In this document: piece by piece, positions 15,028 to 23,173 of the stretch
Layout of the letters: each line of letters starts with the position of its first letter
Numbering within the stretch: position 1 is the first letter of the stretch
Source of the DNA: Candidatus Solincola daggyaiensis
Lineage (GTDB): Bacteria; Actinomycetota; Geothermincolia; Geothermincolales; RBG-13-55-18
Assembly (NCBI GenBank): GCA_015711825.1
Contig: JACVJD010000015.1
Location: 1 to 42,694, forward strand
Direction of reading: 5' to 3'
DNA: 42,694 bases
The notes under the pieces: generated by a model
What the model was told of the DNA's origin: nothing
What the model saw: the letters and a program-made list of their open reading frames with translations, nothing else
Databases searched by the model: none
Program-made: the position numbers and the translations under genes

Positions 15028-16251
15028 TTGCCGGAGGAAAACGGGGATAGGAGATACCTGGTCATAGTCAATCCCGTCTCCAGGGGCGGCAAGGCCCAGG
15101 AGGAGGGCGTGTGGCTGCTCAACCGCCTTAAACGCGCCGGGGTCGAGTACGAGGCCTTGTTCACGGAGCGGGCGGGGCACGCCGAGGAAATGGTGGTGAA
15201 GTGGGCGGAGGATTTCGACGTCGTGGTCTCGGTCTCGGGAGACGGCACCACCAACGAGATCATCAACGGCATCATGAAGGTCCCCTCCGCCGACCTGAAG
15301 CTGGCCATGTTCCCCGCCGGCACCGCCGACGATTTCGCCTGCAACATGGGTTATGACCGCAAAGACAAGGAGCAGGCGCTGTCGGCCATCCTGGGCGATG
15401 CCTGTCGCACCATCGACCTCATACGCTACGACGACCGCTACGCCGCGGTGACCTGGGGCCTGGGAGTTGATTCGGAGATCGCCGACGGGGCCTACAAGTG
15501 GAAGCGTTTCCGCATCCCCGCCTATTTCTACAGCGGTCTCAAGAAGTGCTTTTTCGAGGAACGCAAGAGATACCACGTCCGCTTCGACTATGAGGGGCAG
15601 ACCTTCGAGGACTGGGTGCTCATCTCCATCCTCTGCAACGCGCCGCTTTTCGGCCGCTATATCAGGATCAACCCCAACGCTCGCATGAACGACGGCCTGC
15701 TCGACCTCACCATAGGCCGCGAGATGCCCAACGTGTACGGCCTGGTGCTCTTCGGTTTCGCGTGCATGGGAGGGCGGCACGGCTTCTCTCGCCTGGTCTC
15801 CTATCACCAGGTGAGGAGCATGCGCGTGGAGTGCAAGACGGATACCTACGCCCAGATCGACGGCGAGGTCTATAAGTTCGACGCGGGAAGGGTCATCAAC
15901 CTCTCGGTGGTCCCGCAGGCTCTCAGGGTGTTGGTCCCCGCCCGATCCCTCAAGAACAAAAAGCTCCCCTTCGTGCCGAAGGAGGAGGCCATGGAGCCGG
16001 TGCAGTTGCGCCTCATGCCGCGGCGGGAAGGGGTGTCTGAGGAGCTGGAGGAGCTTTCGGGGAAGGTGAAGGCGAGGGTGGACCAGGCGCTGGAGGCGGC
16101 GCGCGCCGGATCCAGGAAGGCCTCAGCTCTCATACGCCGCGGCGAGCCGGGGCGGCAGCAGGTTTTGTTCCGCCCCGACCGCGAGGAAAAGAGATTGGCG
16201 AGGGGGGCGGCCCGGAGGCTGAAGAAGGATCTGAAGGGGAAAATCACCTGA
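15028..16251 (+). CDS. diacylglycerol kinase-family lipid kinase with C-terminal extension
   Basis: A 407-residue member of the DAGK/YegS/LCB5 kinase family. The phosphate-binding NPVSRGGKA lies near residue 15. SGDGTTNEIINGI at about 71-83 is the ATP-binding GDGT motif, and FPAGTADDFACNMG is the conserved GTANDFA-type block. The second domain runs to about residue 315 (YAQIDGEVYKFDAG). A roughly 90-residue basic, helical tail follows that is not part of the usual enzyme and may bind membrane or nucleic acid. TTG is the start, with GGAGG 6 nt upstream at 15017-15021. It should phosphorylate diacylglycerol or another lipid at the membrane. A different family member is encoded at 26391-27512. 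Confidence 0.87.
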   Translation: MPEENGDRRYLVIVNPVSRGGKAQEEGVWLLNRLKRAGVEYEALFTERAGHAEEMVVKWAEDFDVVVSVSGDGTTNEIINGIMKVPSADLKLAMFPAGTADDFACNMGYDRKDKEQALSAILGDACRTIDLIRYDDRYAAVTWGLGVDSEIADGAYKWKRFRIPAYFYSGLKKCFFEERKRYHVRFDYEGQTFEDWVLISILCNAPLFGRYIRINPNARMNDGLLDLTIGREMPNVYGLVLFGFACMGGRHGFSRLVSYHQVRSMRVECKTDTYAQIDGEVYKFDAGRVINLSVVPQALRVLVPARSLKNKKLPFVPKEEAMEPVQLRLMPRREGVSEELEELSGKVKARVDQALEAARAGSRKASALIRRGEPGRQQVLFRPDREEKRLARGAARRLKKDLKGKIT

Positions 16252-16303
16252 TAGGGTTATGACATACGTCAACCAAGAGCTCGAATTATTGTGACCGGTA
16301 TGC

Positions 16304-16332
16304 TTGACACTGATAAGGTACTCTGATAACTT
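16304..16332 (+). promoter_or_regulatory. candidate promoter TTGACA - 17 bp - TAACTT
   Basis: TTGACA (16304-16309) is a perfect -35 hexamer. TAACTT (16327-16332) fits the TAnnnT -10 common in actinobacteria at 17-bp spacing. No gene on this strand follows before the terminator at 16554, so it could drive a small RNA. Confidence 0.5.
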
Positions 16333-16376
16333 CAAGTCAACGGGTGGGACGGTTATATGATGACAAAGAGTTCGTT

Positions 16377-16400
16377 GCCCCATCCGGGGCTGATTTTTTT
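16377..16400 (+). terminator. short hairpin followed by T7
   Basis: GCCCC (16377-16381) pairs with GGGGC (16386-16390) around ATCC, then TGA and seven Ts at 16394-16400. It may terminate the lipid kinase transcript or a short RNA from the promoter at 16304. The stem is only 5 bp. Confidence 0.45.
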
Positions 16401-16421
16401 GAACATTGAAAAAGGCCCTAC

Positions 16422-16519
16422 GCTATAAGCTGCCGGCCAACCCCATATGCCCTATAGCATGAGATGGAATCAGCACATTCCACCCCCTGAAATAGCCCTA
16501 TCCGCCGGTGGCTTATAGC
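16422..16519 (+). ncRNA. candidate structured RNA with a 16-bp closing helix
   Basis: 16422-16437 and 16504-16519 pair over 16 positions. The two non-Watson-Crick positions are G-U wobbles on the plus-strand RNA but would be mismatches on the minus strand, which points to a plus-strand transcript. Inside lie hairpins 16447-16450/16457-16460 and 16465-16470/16477-16482 (TGGAAT/ATTCCA). A rho-independent terminator follows 9 nt later. No known RNA family was recognised; a mobile-element end is an alternative. Confidence 0.45.
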
Positions 16520-16527
16520 TCCCCTTT

Positions 16528-16554
16528 AAAAGGAGGCGCTTCGGCGCCTCCTTT
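16528..16554 (+). terminator. rho-independent terminator
   Basis: AAAGGAGGCGC (from 16529) pairs with GCGCCTCCTTT (16544-16554) around a TTCG tetraloop at 16540-16543. A-runs and T-runs flank both sides, so it may serve the plus-strand unit and the convergent minus-strand CCG gene. Confidence 0.85.
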
Positions 16555-16603
16555 CCTTTAGGGTTCTTCCCCTGTTAGCCCCCACGCCGCCGGGCGAAGT
16601 GGT

Positions 16604-17389
16604 TCAGGCCCGGGAAGCCCGCTCCACGAACTCCGGCAGCATCAGCACCTCGGTCCCGCATCCGGGGGGAAAGACGGTCAAGGCCTGGCCGTAGCAGCCG
16701 GTGCAGATGGTGACCAGCGTGCCCGTCTTGGCGCTCTCGGCGATGTGCGCCGCGCCCTCCGGTTTGTAACAACACTGCGGCGCGCCGATGCGGTTGATCC
16801 TCAGGCCCTCCAGGCGGGAGAAGACCTCCAGGGTGGAATCGAGGTCCATGGGCACGGGGGAGAACTTACGATGCAGCCGGTAGCAACCGGCGTAATAATC
16901 TATCTCCTCGTCGTAAGGCGCCCTTTCCAGGCACTCGGCGATGGCGCGCGGGTAGAAGACGATGTCCTGGTCGGGGAAGGCGTGACGGTAGATGGGATAG
17001 CAGGGAGAGCAGAAGATCACCAGCCGCTTTGCCCCCAGCTCGCGGGCCCTGATGAGGTTCAAGGCCACGAACTCCTTGGAGAGCTCGCGGCAGCGCGAAA
17101 GCGCTTCCTCGTCCCGGGCCTTGATGGCGGGGCGGTAAAGGTAATTGCCGCAACAGTACTCCCGCGACAGGAAGGTGTAGGAGAGGCCGCCCCGGTCCAA
17201 CACTCGCGCCAGGGAGGAGAGAACGCGCGGCAACAGGTGGAGTACCTGGCAGCCGGTGATGATGACGTTCTCCGCCTCGCGGTCGTAGGCGAGCCCGTGT
17301 TTTTCCAACACCTCGGCACGGTCGGGCATGCCCGGCGCGGCGTTGCCGGTTTCCCTGATGGTCTCGACCATCCTCTCGTCGATAAACAT
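16604..17389 (-). CDS. CCG-domain protein, HdrB-like heterodisulfide reductase subunit relative
   Basis: A 261-residue protein with two cysteine-rich CCG repeats. The first half has ITGCQVLH, REYCCGNYLY and FCSPCYPIY; the second half has YYAGCYRLH, PQCCYKPEG and ICTGCYGQ. In HdrB such repeats bind noncubane 4Fe-4S clusters that reduce disulfides; here the second CCG reads CCY, so one site may be altered. No FAD or ferredoxin domain is attached, so it needs an electron donor. Two ATGs lie close together (17395 and 17389); GAGGG is too near the first, so 17389 is preferred. A 38-bp piece of its 5' coding region is repeated upstream at 17444-17481. Confidence 0.8.
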   Translation of the reverse strand: MFIDERMVETIRETGNAAPGMPDRAEVLEKHGLAYDREAENVIITGCQVLHLLPRVLSSLARVLDRGGLSYTFLSREYCCGNYLYRPAIKARDEEALSRCRELSKEFVALNLIRARELGAKRLVIFCSPCYPIYRHAFPDQDIVFYPRAIAECLERAPYDEEIDYYAGCYRLHRKFSPVPMDLDSTLEVFSRLEGLRINRIGAPQCCYKPEGAAHIAESAKTGTLVTICTGCYGQALTVFPPGCGTEVLMLPEFVERASRA

Positions 17390-18055
17390 ATCCATCCCTC
17401 CACCTCGTTCCAGGCCCTCGACCCCGCGCTGTCTGCCGCGCAGCGGTCGGGCATGCCCGGCGCTACGTTACCGGTTTCCCTCGGCGTTTCATCCGTGTTC
17501 TCATCTGACGGCGAATCCGTATCTCCTTACCGGGAGCGGGCTTTCGACCCTGAACGTTCATGCAATATATGGAAATCAACCGTTTAACCCACGCTGGCCG
17601 GAGGCGGATACTCCTCGCTCCTGACAAAAAGAATCTAACACCCGTGGGCATGAAAGCACAAAGGGCACCGTCGTCTCGGGTTATGGTGCGAGAGATCACG
17701 AGCGAATGGGCTATGGCCCGGTCGCCGGGCACGGTTTGACGCCAGGTTTTTCCGCTGCGAGGGCGGCAGAAAGGATAAGGGCGAGGGTGTAGCGGTCGGG
17801 AAGAAGCGGACGGTTAAGGTGAGCAGGAAACCCTGAAGCGCCGGTCAAGGCCGGAAAGCCCGCCTTTTGCGGCTATTGGCCCACGTAAAGAGCATTGACG
17901 GCAAGGAGTCGTTCTCTATGTCGGGTTGTTGCGACAGCGAGGAAGGAAGGTTGTTTTTAAGCACCACGGAGTTGGAGCATCGAGTCGTTCTCTATATGTC
18001 GATATCGGGGTGGCGCAGCGGGTGTCCATAGGTTGGGCCGAATCATGCGCCGCCG
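17390..18055. other. intergenic region with gene-fragment and short direct repeats
   Basis: No gene is supported. 17444-17481 repeats 17319-17356 (35 of 38 identical), a duplicated piece of the CCG gene. A shorter direct repeat, GAGTCGTTCTCTAT, occurs near 17907 and 17982. A 90-codon minus-strand frame at 17463-17732 covers the duplicated fragment but has no family features. Confidence 0.5.
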
Positions 18056-19186
18056 CTATAAGGTAGGGTTTCGAGATCGAACGCCCCTCTTCTTCAACAA
18101 AGCGGGTGCAAAAGGACCGGGGGCGGCGAGTTCCCGCCTGCCGCAGGGAGGCTCCGTGGGGTCGGGGCAGGTGGCATGGCAGTTGGCCGTGCATCCGGGG
18201 ATGGCAGAGAACTCCCTTAGCCCGCTGCGGCGCGAGAAGGGCATCTCGAAGGCCTCGCAATGCGGGAGGCCCGGCGTGTCCGCCTCGCCTGCTCCCAGCT
18301 CCTGACAGACGGCGTAGGTCATGCCCAGCTCCCGCGCGGCTTCCCGCATGTCGCGGTGGAAGTCAAGGCGCAGCTCGTGGAGGAGCATGTAGCCCGCGGA
18401 GGTGTAGGAGCGGTCGTAGGCGTAATCCCGCGCCAGCGCCTCCGCCGCGGGGGCGTAGAGGCCGCGCGCCAGCTCGCGCAGTCTCGCCAGGGTGGAGGGA
18501 GCGAAGCGGCCGGTGGAGCTCACCGCGTGCCTTGCCCCCGCGGCGGCGCAATGCGACAACACCTCCACCGCCTTGAGCTTCCATTCGTTTCCATAGAGAG
18601 CCCGCCACAGAGGAGGGATGACCGGGTCCAGGCGCACCAGGGCCGGCAAACCCAGCGAGGAAGCCCAGCGCAGCGCGTCGAGCCTGCTCTCGTAGGGGGG
18701 AGCGTGCGGCGAGAGGACGGACAACACCTCAGGAGGGCCCTCTATGGTCACGGCGAGGAAAAACCGCCCTGGGCCCGGGAACCCTGGTACCTCCTCCAGA
18801 AAGGAGGGGTCGCCCTTGGTGATGATATGGAAGTTGGCCCCCCACGCCACCAGCACTTCCACCAGTTGCTTTACCGCCCGGCGCAGCTCGGGCACCTCCT
18901 GGCAGGGGTCGGTGGTATTGGATATGGAAAGCGGTGGGCACAGCTCCAGACGGTCGAGCTCTCGATCCACCAGCGAGGCCAGGTTCGCATATACCACCAT
19001 CCCCTCCCCGGCCTGCCGCGAGTAAACGGCGTCACGCGCATAGCAGTACATGCAGGAATGGAGGCAGTGTTTCCTTCCCGGCGGGGTCACGTTGACGATC
19101 CATTTGTGGTAGCACTTGCGCGCGCTTCCCCGGTAGGGGAAATCGTGGAGGGTGGGGGAGCTTCTCTCGCGCATGATGACTTTCAT
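18056..19186 (-). CDS. radical SAM protein of the SplB-like group
   Basis: A 376-residue radical SAM protein. The cluster motif is HCLHSCMYCYARD (Cx3Cx2C), placed after WIVNVTPPGRKH, a layout typical of SplB/Rv2578c-like radical SAM proteins. ISNTTDPCQEVPE and ITKGDPSFLEE follow in barrel positions. The C-terminal part adds a second Cys group, IPGCTANCHATCPDP ... PPCGR, that could bind an auxiliary cluster. ATG 19186 is chosen, with a GGGG stretch just upstream; the frame extends to 19234 without a better site. SplB repairs spore photoproduct DNA lesions, but most relatives of this size have no known substrate, so no function is given. It is divergent from the thiolase operon. Confidence 0.8.
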   Translation of the reverse strand: MKVIMRERSSPTLHDFPYRGSARKCYHKWIVNVTPPGRKHCLHSCMYCYARDAVYSRQAGEGMVVYANLASLVDRELDRLELCPPLSISNTTDPCQEVPELRRAVKQLVEVLVAWGANFHIITKGDPSFLEEVPGFPGPGRFFLAVTIEGPPEVLSVLSPHAPPYESRLDALRWASSLGLPALVRLDPVIPPLWRALYGNEWKLKAVEVLSHCAAAGARHAVSSTGRFAPSTLARLRELARGLYAPAAEALARDYAYDRSYTSAGYMLLHELRLDFHRDMREAARELGMTYAVCQELGAGEADTPGLPHCEAFEMPFSRRSGLREFSAIPGCTANCHATCPDPTEPPCGRRELAAPGPFAPALLKKRGVRSRNPTL

Positions 19187-19615
19187 GTCCCCATGATAGC
19201 AGCCTCCGTTCCTTTCTCCGCCGTCCCCCGGCATCTATCCCGTATGCGGCCACGGCCTCGGGTGTTTGGAGACACGGAACCGTCCCCCCACAGCCTCCGT
19301 CCTTTCCGGGCGCCCCCTTCCTTTAGCTGACGCATTTCAGCCTCCCTCGGCCACCCTCCACTCCCAGCTGCCTTTTTCCTCTCCTCGAACTGACGGGCCG
19401 GTTGCCTTTGCCTGCGCGCCGAACGTATAATTAACGTCGGACGGTAAGGGCGGAAGGAACGGTCGCAGCAATGTTCGCAGCAGGTCTTCTCATGGTCTCG
19501 ATGCATTCATCCCAAGCGGCAATATGGGGTCTCGCGCCCCTTTATATACATGCTCTCACGAGATAACCCGGCTATCACAAGAAGCCGGCCTTGGCGACTT
19601 GAAGGAGGGGAAGTT
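19187..19615. other. divergent intergenic region upstream of the beta-oxidation operon
   Basis: No gene. It contains the promoter candidate at 19402-19431, leaving a leader of about 180 nt before the thiolase start, and an AT-rich patch near 19540. AAGGAGGGG at 19602-19610 is the thiolase ribosome binding site. No operator palindrome was evident. Confidence 0.5.
19402..19431 (+). promoter_or_regulatory. candidate promoter TTGCCT - 18 bp - TATAAT
   Basis: TTGCCT (19402-19407) and a perfect TATAAT (19426-19431) are spaced 18 bp apart, upstream of the thiolase/FadB pair and pointing towards it. Confidence 0.6.
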
Positions 19616-20806
19616 ATGGCCAGGGAACTGCAGGAAGTCTTCCTCATCGACGCCTGCCGCACCGCTTTCGGGAAAGCGCGGCCCGACGGTATATTCGCGC
19701 AGACCCGCGCCGACGACCTGGTGGTCAAGGTGATCCGCAGCCTACTCGACCGCAACCCCGAGGTCCCCAGAGACAAGGTGGACGACAACGTGTGGGCCGC
19801 CTCCACGCAGTGGGGAGACCAGGGGCTGACCATCGGGCGCACCACCGCCCTGCTGGCGGGCCTGCCGGTATCCACCCCCGGCGTGGCCATCGACCGCATG
19901 TGCGCGGGGGGCATGACCGCCATCTGCTTCGGCGCCTCCGAGATCCAGGTGGGAGCCGCGGACATCGTCATCGCGGGGGGCGTGGAGCATATGGGCAACC
20001 ACCCCATGGGCCAGGGAGCCGACCCCAACCCCCGCTTCCTGGCGGAGAAACTGGTGGATCAAAGCGCGCTGAACATGGGAATGACCGCGGAGAACCTGCA
20101 CGACATGTACCCGGACATCACCAAGGAGATGTGCGACGAGTACGCGGTCATCTGCCAGCGCAAGGCCAAGAAGGCCCTTGACGAGGGCAAGTTCGAGAAG
20201 ATCATCGTCCCCATGACCGTGTGGACGGGGAACGGGTGGAAAGTGGCCGACAGTGATGAGCAGCCGCGACCGGACGCCACCCTGGAGGGCATGAGGGACC
20301 TTCGCACCCCCTTCCGGGTGAAGGGCAGGGTCACCCCCGGCAACGCCTCCGGCCTCAATGACGGCGCCGCGGGAGCCATCCTCGCCTCGGAAAGAGCGGT
20401 CAAGGAGTACGGCCTCAAGCCCATGATGCGCCTGGTGCAGTATTCCTTCGCGGCGGTGAAGCCCGAGATCATGGGGCTGGGCCCCGTTCCCGCCACCCAC
20501 AAGGCGCTGGAGAGAGCGGGCATGAAGTTCGAGGACCTCGACGTCATCGAGATCAACGAGGCCTTCGCGGTGCAGGTCATCGTCTTTATGAAGGAGTTCG
20601 GCATCGAGAAGTACGACGACCCGCGCCTCAATCCCTGGGGAGGAGCCATCGCCTTCGGGCACCCCTTGGCCTCTTCCGGAGGCCGCCTTATGGCCCAGCT
20701 GGCCTATTACTTCGCGGAGCACCCCGAGGCGAAGTACGGCCTGGCCACCATGTGCGTGGGGCTGGGGCAGGGCGGCTCGGTGATCTGGGAGAACGTCCAG
20801 AGCTAG
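19616..20806 (+). CDS. acetyl-CoA acyltransferase (thiolase)
   Basis: A 396-residue thiolase. The acylated nucleophile is Cys96 in IDRMCAGGMTA. NEAFAVQ, GGAIAFGHPLASSG (catalytic His) and the C-terminal TMCVGLGQGGS (second catalytic Cys) complete the active site. It cleaves 3-ketoacyl-CoA with CoA in beta-oxidation, or condenses acetyl-CoA in the reverse direction. Pairing with a FadB-type gene 27 bp downstream favours fatty acid beta-oxidation (FadA role). ATG 19616 is set by AAGGAGGGG at 19602-19610; the frame opens at 19550 but without a site there. A promoter candidate lies at 19402-19431. Confidence 0.95.
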   Translation: MARELQEVFLIDACRTAFGKARPDGIFAQTRADDLVVKVIRSLLDRNPEVPRDKVDDNVWAASTQWGDQGLTIGRTTALLAGLPVSTPGVAIDRMCAGGMTAICFGASEIQVGAADIVIAGGVEHMGNHPMGQGADPNPRFLAEKLVDQSALNMGMTAENLHDMYPDITKEMCDEYAVICQRKAKKALDEGKFEKIIVPMTVWTGNGWKVADSDEQPRPDATLEGMRDLRTPFRVKGRVTPGNASGLNDGAAGAILASERAVKEYGLKPMMRLVQYSFAAVKPEIMGLGPVPATHKALERAGMKFEDLDVIEINEAFAVQVIVFMKEFGIEKYDDPRLNPWGGAIAFGHPLASSGGRLMAQLAYYFAEHPEAKYGLATMCVGLGQGGSVIWENVQS

Positions 20807-20833
20807 GGACGGAAGAGAGAAAGGAGGAAAGAG

Positions 20834-22876
20834 ATGCCCGACGAGCTGGTAACCCAGTTTAAAGACACCTATTACGAGTCGCCGGCGGGTAAGATCGCCA
20901 TCGTCACCATGGACAACGGCGAGGACTACCGCAAGCCGAACAGCTTCGGACTCGGCGGCATGGCCAGCCTCAACGCCTGCCTGGATCGCGTTTCCGCGCA
21001 GCCGGACGTCAAGGCCATGATCCTCACCGGCAAGCCCTTCATTTTCGGCGCGGGGGCCGACCTCACCCAGGTCCCCCTCATCAAAACCCGCGAACAGGCG
21101 CTGGAGATCGCCCGCGCGGGACACGCCGCCTTCAAACGCATCATCGACCTGCCCTTCCCCACCGTGGCGGCCATCAACGGCGTCGCCTTGGGGGGCGGTC
21201 TGGAGATCGCATTGGCCTGCGATTACCGCACCGTGTCCAGCGGCGTCACCGCCATCGGTTTCCCGGAGTGCTTCCTCGGCCTCATACCGGGGTGGGGCGG
21301 CACCACCCTGCTGCCCAAGCTCGTGGGTCCCGAGAAGGCTCTGCAGATCATCATCCACAACGCCCTCAACAACAACCGCATGATCAACGGCAAGCAGGCC
21401 TTCGAGCTGGGCATCGCCGACCGCCTCTTCGAGCCCGTGGACCTTATGGATAAGACCATAGCCTTCACCGTGGGCCTGCTCCAGGGCACGGAGAAGGTGG
21501 AGCGTCCCGAGCCCGACTGGTCCGACCTGGACGCCCTGTGCGAGCAGGCCAAGGCGGTCGCGGATTCCAAGGTGCACGGCAACTCGCGGGCGCCGTACAT
21601 GGCCATCGAGAACATCCGCGCCGCCAAGGACAACACTATCGACGAGGGCTTCGCCCTGGAGGACGAGGCGCTGGCGGAGCTCATCCCCTCGCCCCAGATG
21701 CAGGCGGGGGCCTACGCCTTCGACCTCACCCAGCGCCGGGCCAAGAAGCCGGTGGGCGTTCCCGAGGGAGCCGCCCTGCCGGTGCGCAAGGTGGGCATCC
21801 TGGGCGCGGGGCTCATGGGCAGCCAGCTGGCGGTGCTCTTCCTGCGCCGCATGAAGATCCCGGTGGTGATCAAGGACATCAAGCAGGAGTTCGTGGACAA
21901 GGGCATGGGCTACATCACCCAGGAGATCAACCGCCAGGCGGAGAAGGGCCGCATCGACAAGGACCAGGTGGCCTGGCTGCTCAGCCTGGTGGAGCCCACC
22001 CTGGACTACAAGGACATGGCCGACTGCGACTTCGTCATCGAGGCGGTGCTGGAGGAGATGCCCATCAAGAAGCAGGTCTTCGGCGAGCTCGAGGAGCACG
22101 TCTCCGAGACCGCCATCCTGGCCACCAACACCTCCTCGTTGTCGGTCACCGAGATGGCCTCGGACCTCAAGCACCCGGGACGGGTGGTGGGCTTCCACTT
22201 CTTCAACCCGGTGGCGGCCATGCCCCTGCTGGAGATCATCAAGGCGGAGAAGACCGACGACCCCACCTTGATCACCGCCTTCGACGTGGGGAAAAAGCTG
22301 GGCAAGCGCTGCGTGCTGTGCAAGGACGCCCCCGCCTTCGTGGTCAACCGCCTCCTGCTGCGCTCCATGGTGGAGACGGTGAAGCTGGTGGACGAGGGCA
22401 ACGACTTCAAGGAGGTGGACCAAGCGCTGTGGGCGATGGGCACCCCCATGCCCCCGTTTGCCCTCCTGGCCCTGGTAGGCCCGGCCATCGCCCTGCATAC
22501 CAACGAGACCCTGGCCGCCGCCTTCCCGGACCGCTACACGGTGAGCGAGAACTTCAAGGAGCTGGTGGCGCGCAAGAAGCCGGGGGTTTACGGGCCCGAC
22601 GGCGAGGTGGACCCCGAGGTGCGCGAGTTCTGGAAGCAGGCCGACCCGCCGAAGAGGATCGGCCCCCAGGAGATGCGCGACCGCGTCAGCGAGGCCCTGG
22701 CGGACGAGTGCTGGCGCATGATCGAGGACGGCGTGGTGGGAGCACCCCAGGAGATCGACATCTGCATGATCTTCGGCGCCGGCTATCCCTTCTATATGGG
22801 CGGCCTCACCAGGTACCTGGACTACGCGGGTTACTCGGAGAAGGTGAAGGGGAAGAAATTCCATCCCGACGCCTGA
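20834..22876 (+). CDS. FadB/FadJ-type enoyl-CoA hydratase / 3-hydroxyacyl-CoA dehydrogenase
   Basis: A 680-residue bifunctional beta-oxidation protein. Residues about 15-210 are the crotonase fold: PFIFGAGADLTQ (oxyanion loop), NGVALGGGLEIALACDY and FPECFLGLIPGWGGT with the catalytic Glu. From about 320 comes the dehydrogenase: NAD-binding VGILGAGLMGS, NTSSLSVTEM, the HFFNPVAAMPLLEI signature with its catalytic His, and PAFVVNRLL. The C-terminal helical domain follows to 680. It hydrates enoyl-CoA and oxidises 3-hydroxyacyl-CoA with NAD, feeding the thiolase just upstream. AAAGGAGG 7 nt before the ATG is a strong site. A clear terminator at 22928-22958 ends the operon. Confidence 0.95.
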   Translation: MPDELVTQFKDTYYESPAGKIAIVTMDNGEDYRKPNSFGLGGMASLNACLDRVSAQPDVKAMILTGKPFIFGAGADLTQVPLIKTREQALEIARAGHAAFKRIIDLPFPTVAAINGVALGGGLEIALACDYRTVSSGVTAIGFPECFLGLIPGWGGTTLLPKLVGPEKALQIIIHNALNNNRMINGKQAFELGIADRLFEPVDLMDKTIAFTVGLLQGTEKVERPEPDWSDLDALCEQAKAVADSKVHGNSRAPYMAIENIRAAKDNTIDEGFALEDEALAELIPSPQMQAGAYAFDLTQRRAKKPVGVPEGAALPVRKVGILGAGLMGSQLAVLFLRRMKIPVVIKDIKQEFVDKGMGYITQEINRQAEKGRIDKDQVAWLLSLVEPTLDYKDMADCDFVIEAVLEEMPIKKQVFGELEEHVSETAILATNTSSLSVTEMASDLKHPGRVVGFHFFNPVAAMPLLEIIKAEKTDDPTLITAFDVGKKLGKRCVLCKDAPAFVVNRLLLRSMVETVKLVDEGNDFKEVDQALWAMGTPMPPFALLALVGPAIALHTNETLAAAFPDRYTVSENFKELVARKKPGVYGPDGEVDPEVREFWKQADPPKRIGPQEMRDRVSEALADECWRMIEDGVVGAPQEIDICMIFGAGYPFYMGGLTRYLDYAGYSEKVKGKKFHPDA

Positions 22877-22927
22877 TCCCCGGACCCCGCGCCACGAGCG
22901 CATAACGGGAACGTGCGAACGGCCGTA

Positions 22928-22958
22928 GGCGGCTCCCCGCCCGGGGAGCCGCCTTTTT
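22928..22958 (+). terminator. rho-independent terminator of the beta-oxidation operon
   Basis: GGCGGCTCCCC (22928-22938) pairs perfectly with GGGGAGCCGCC (22943-22953) around a 4-nt loop and is followed by TTTTT (22954-22958). Confidence 0.95.
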
Positions 22959-22977
22959 CGGTCAGATCTTAAAGCTT

Positions 22978-23145
22978 GAATTTTCGACCATTATATGGTA
23001 ATTGCAGCCGCGGCGAAGACGGGGGTCCTAAGTCCGGGCCTGACCCCACGGATGCTCGGTCGAATTTTCGACCATTATATGGTAATTGCAGCCGCGGCGA
23101 AGACGGGGGTCCTAAGTCCGGGCCTGACCCCACGGATGCTCGGTC
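22978..23145. repeat. two perfect tandem copies of an 84-bp repeat
   Basis: 22978-23061 and 23062-23145 are identical. Each starts GAATTTTCGACCATTATATG and ends GATGCTCGGTC. A degenerate start of a third unit (CTAAATCCTGGCCTGGCCC) follows at about 23146. It lies between the terminator and the convergent lipoprotein gene. Frames running through it are artefacts of the repeat. Confidence 0.95.
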
Positions 23146-23173
23146 CTAAATCCTGGCCTGGCCCGGGGTGCCT

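Noticed and set aside
16422-16519. integron attC site or transposon end
   Set aside because: No attC core sites or nearby integrase or transposase were recognised, and the G-U pairing bias and terminator favour an RNA; not fully excluded.
19742-22903. 1053-codon open frame on the minus strand opposite the thiolase and FadB genes
   Set aside because: It is antisense to two clearly recognised enzymes. Its translation is a Val/Leu/His/Gly-rich shadow typical of GC-rich third positions, with no family motifs.
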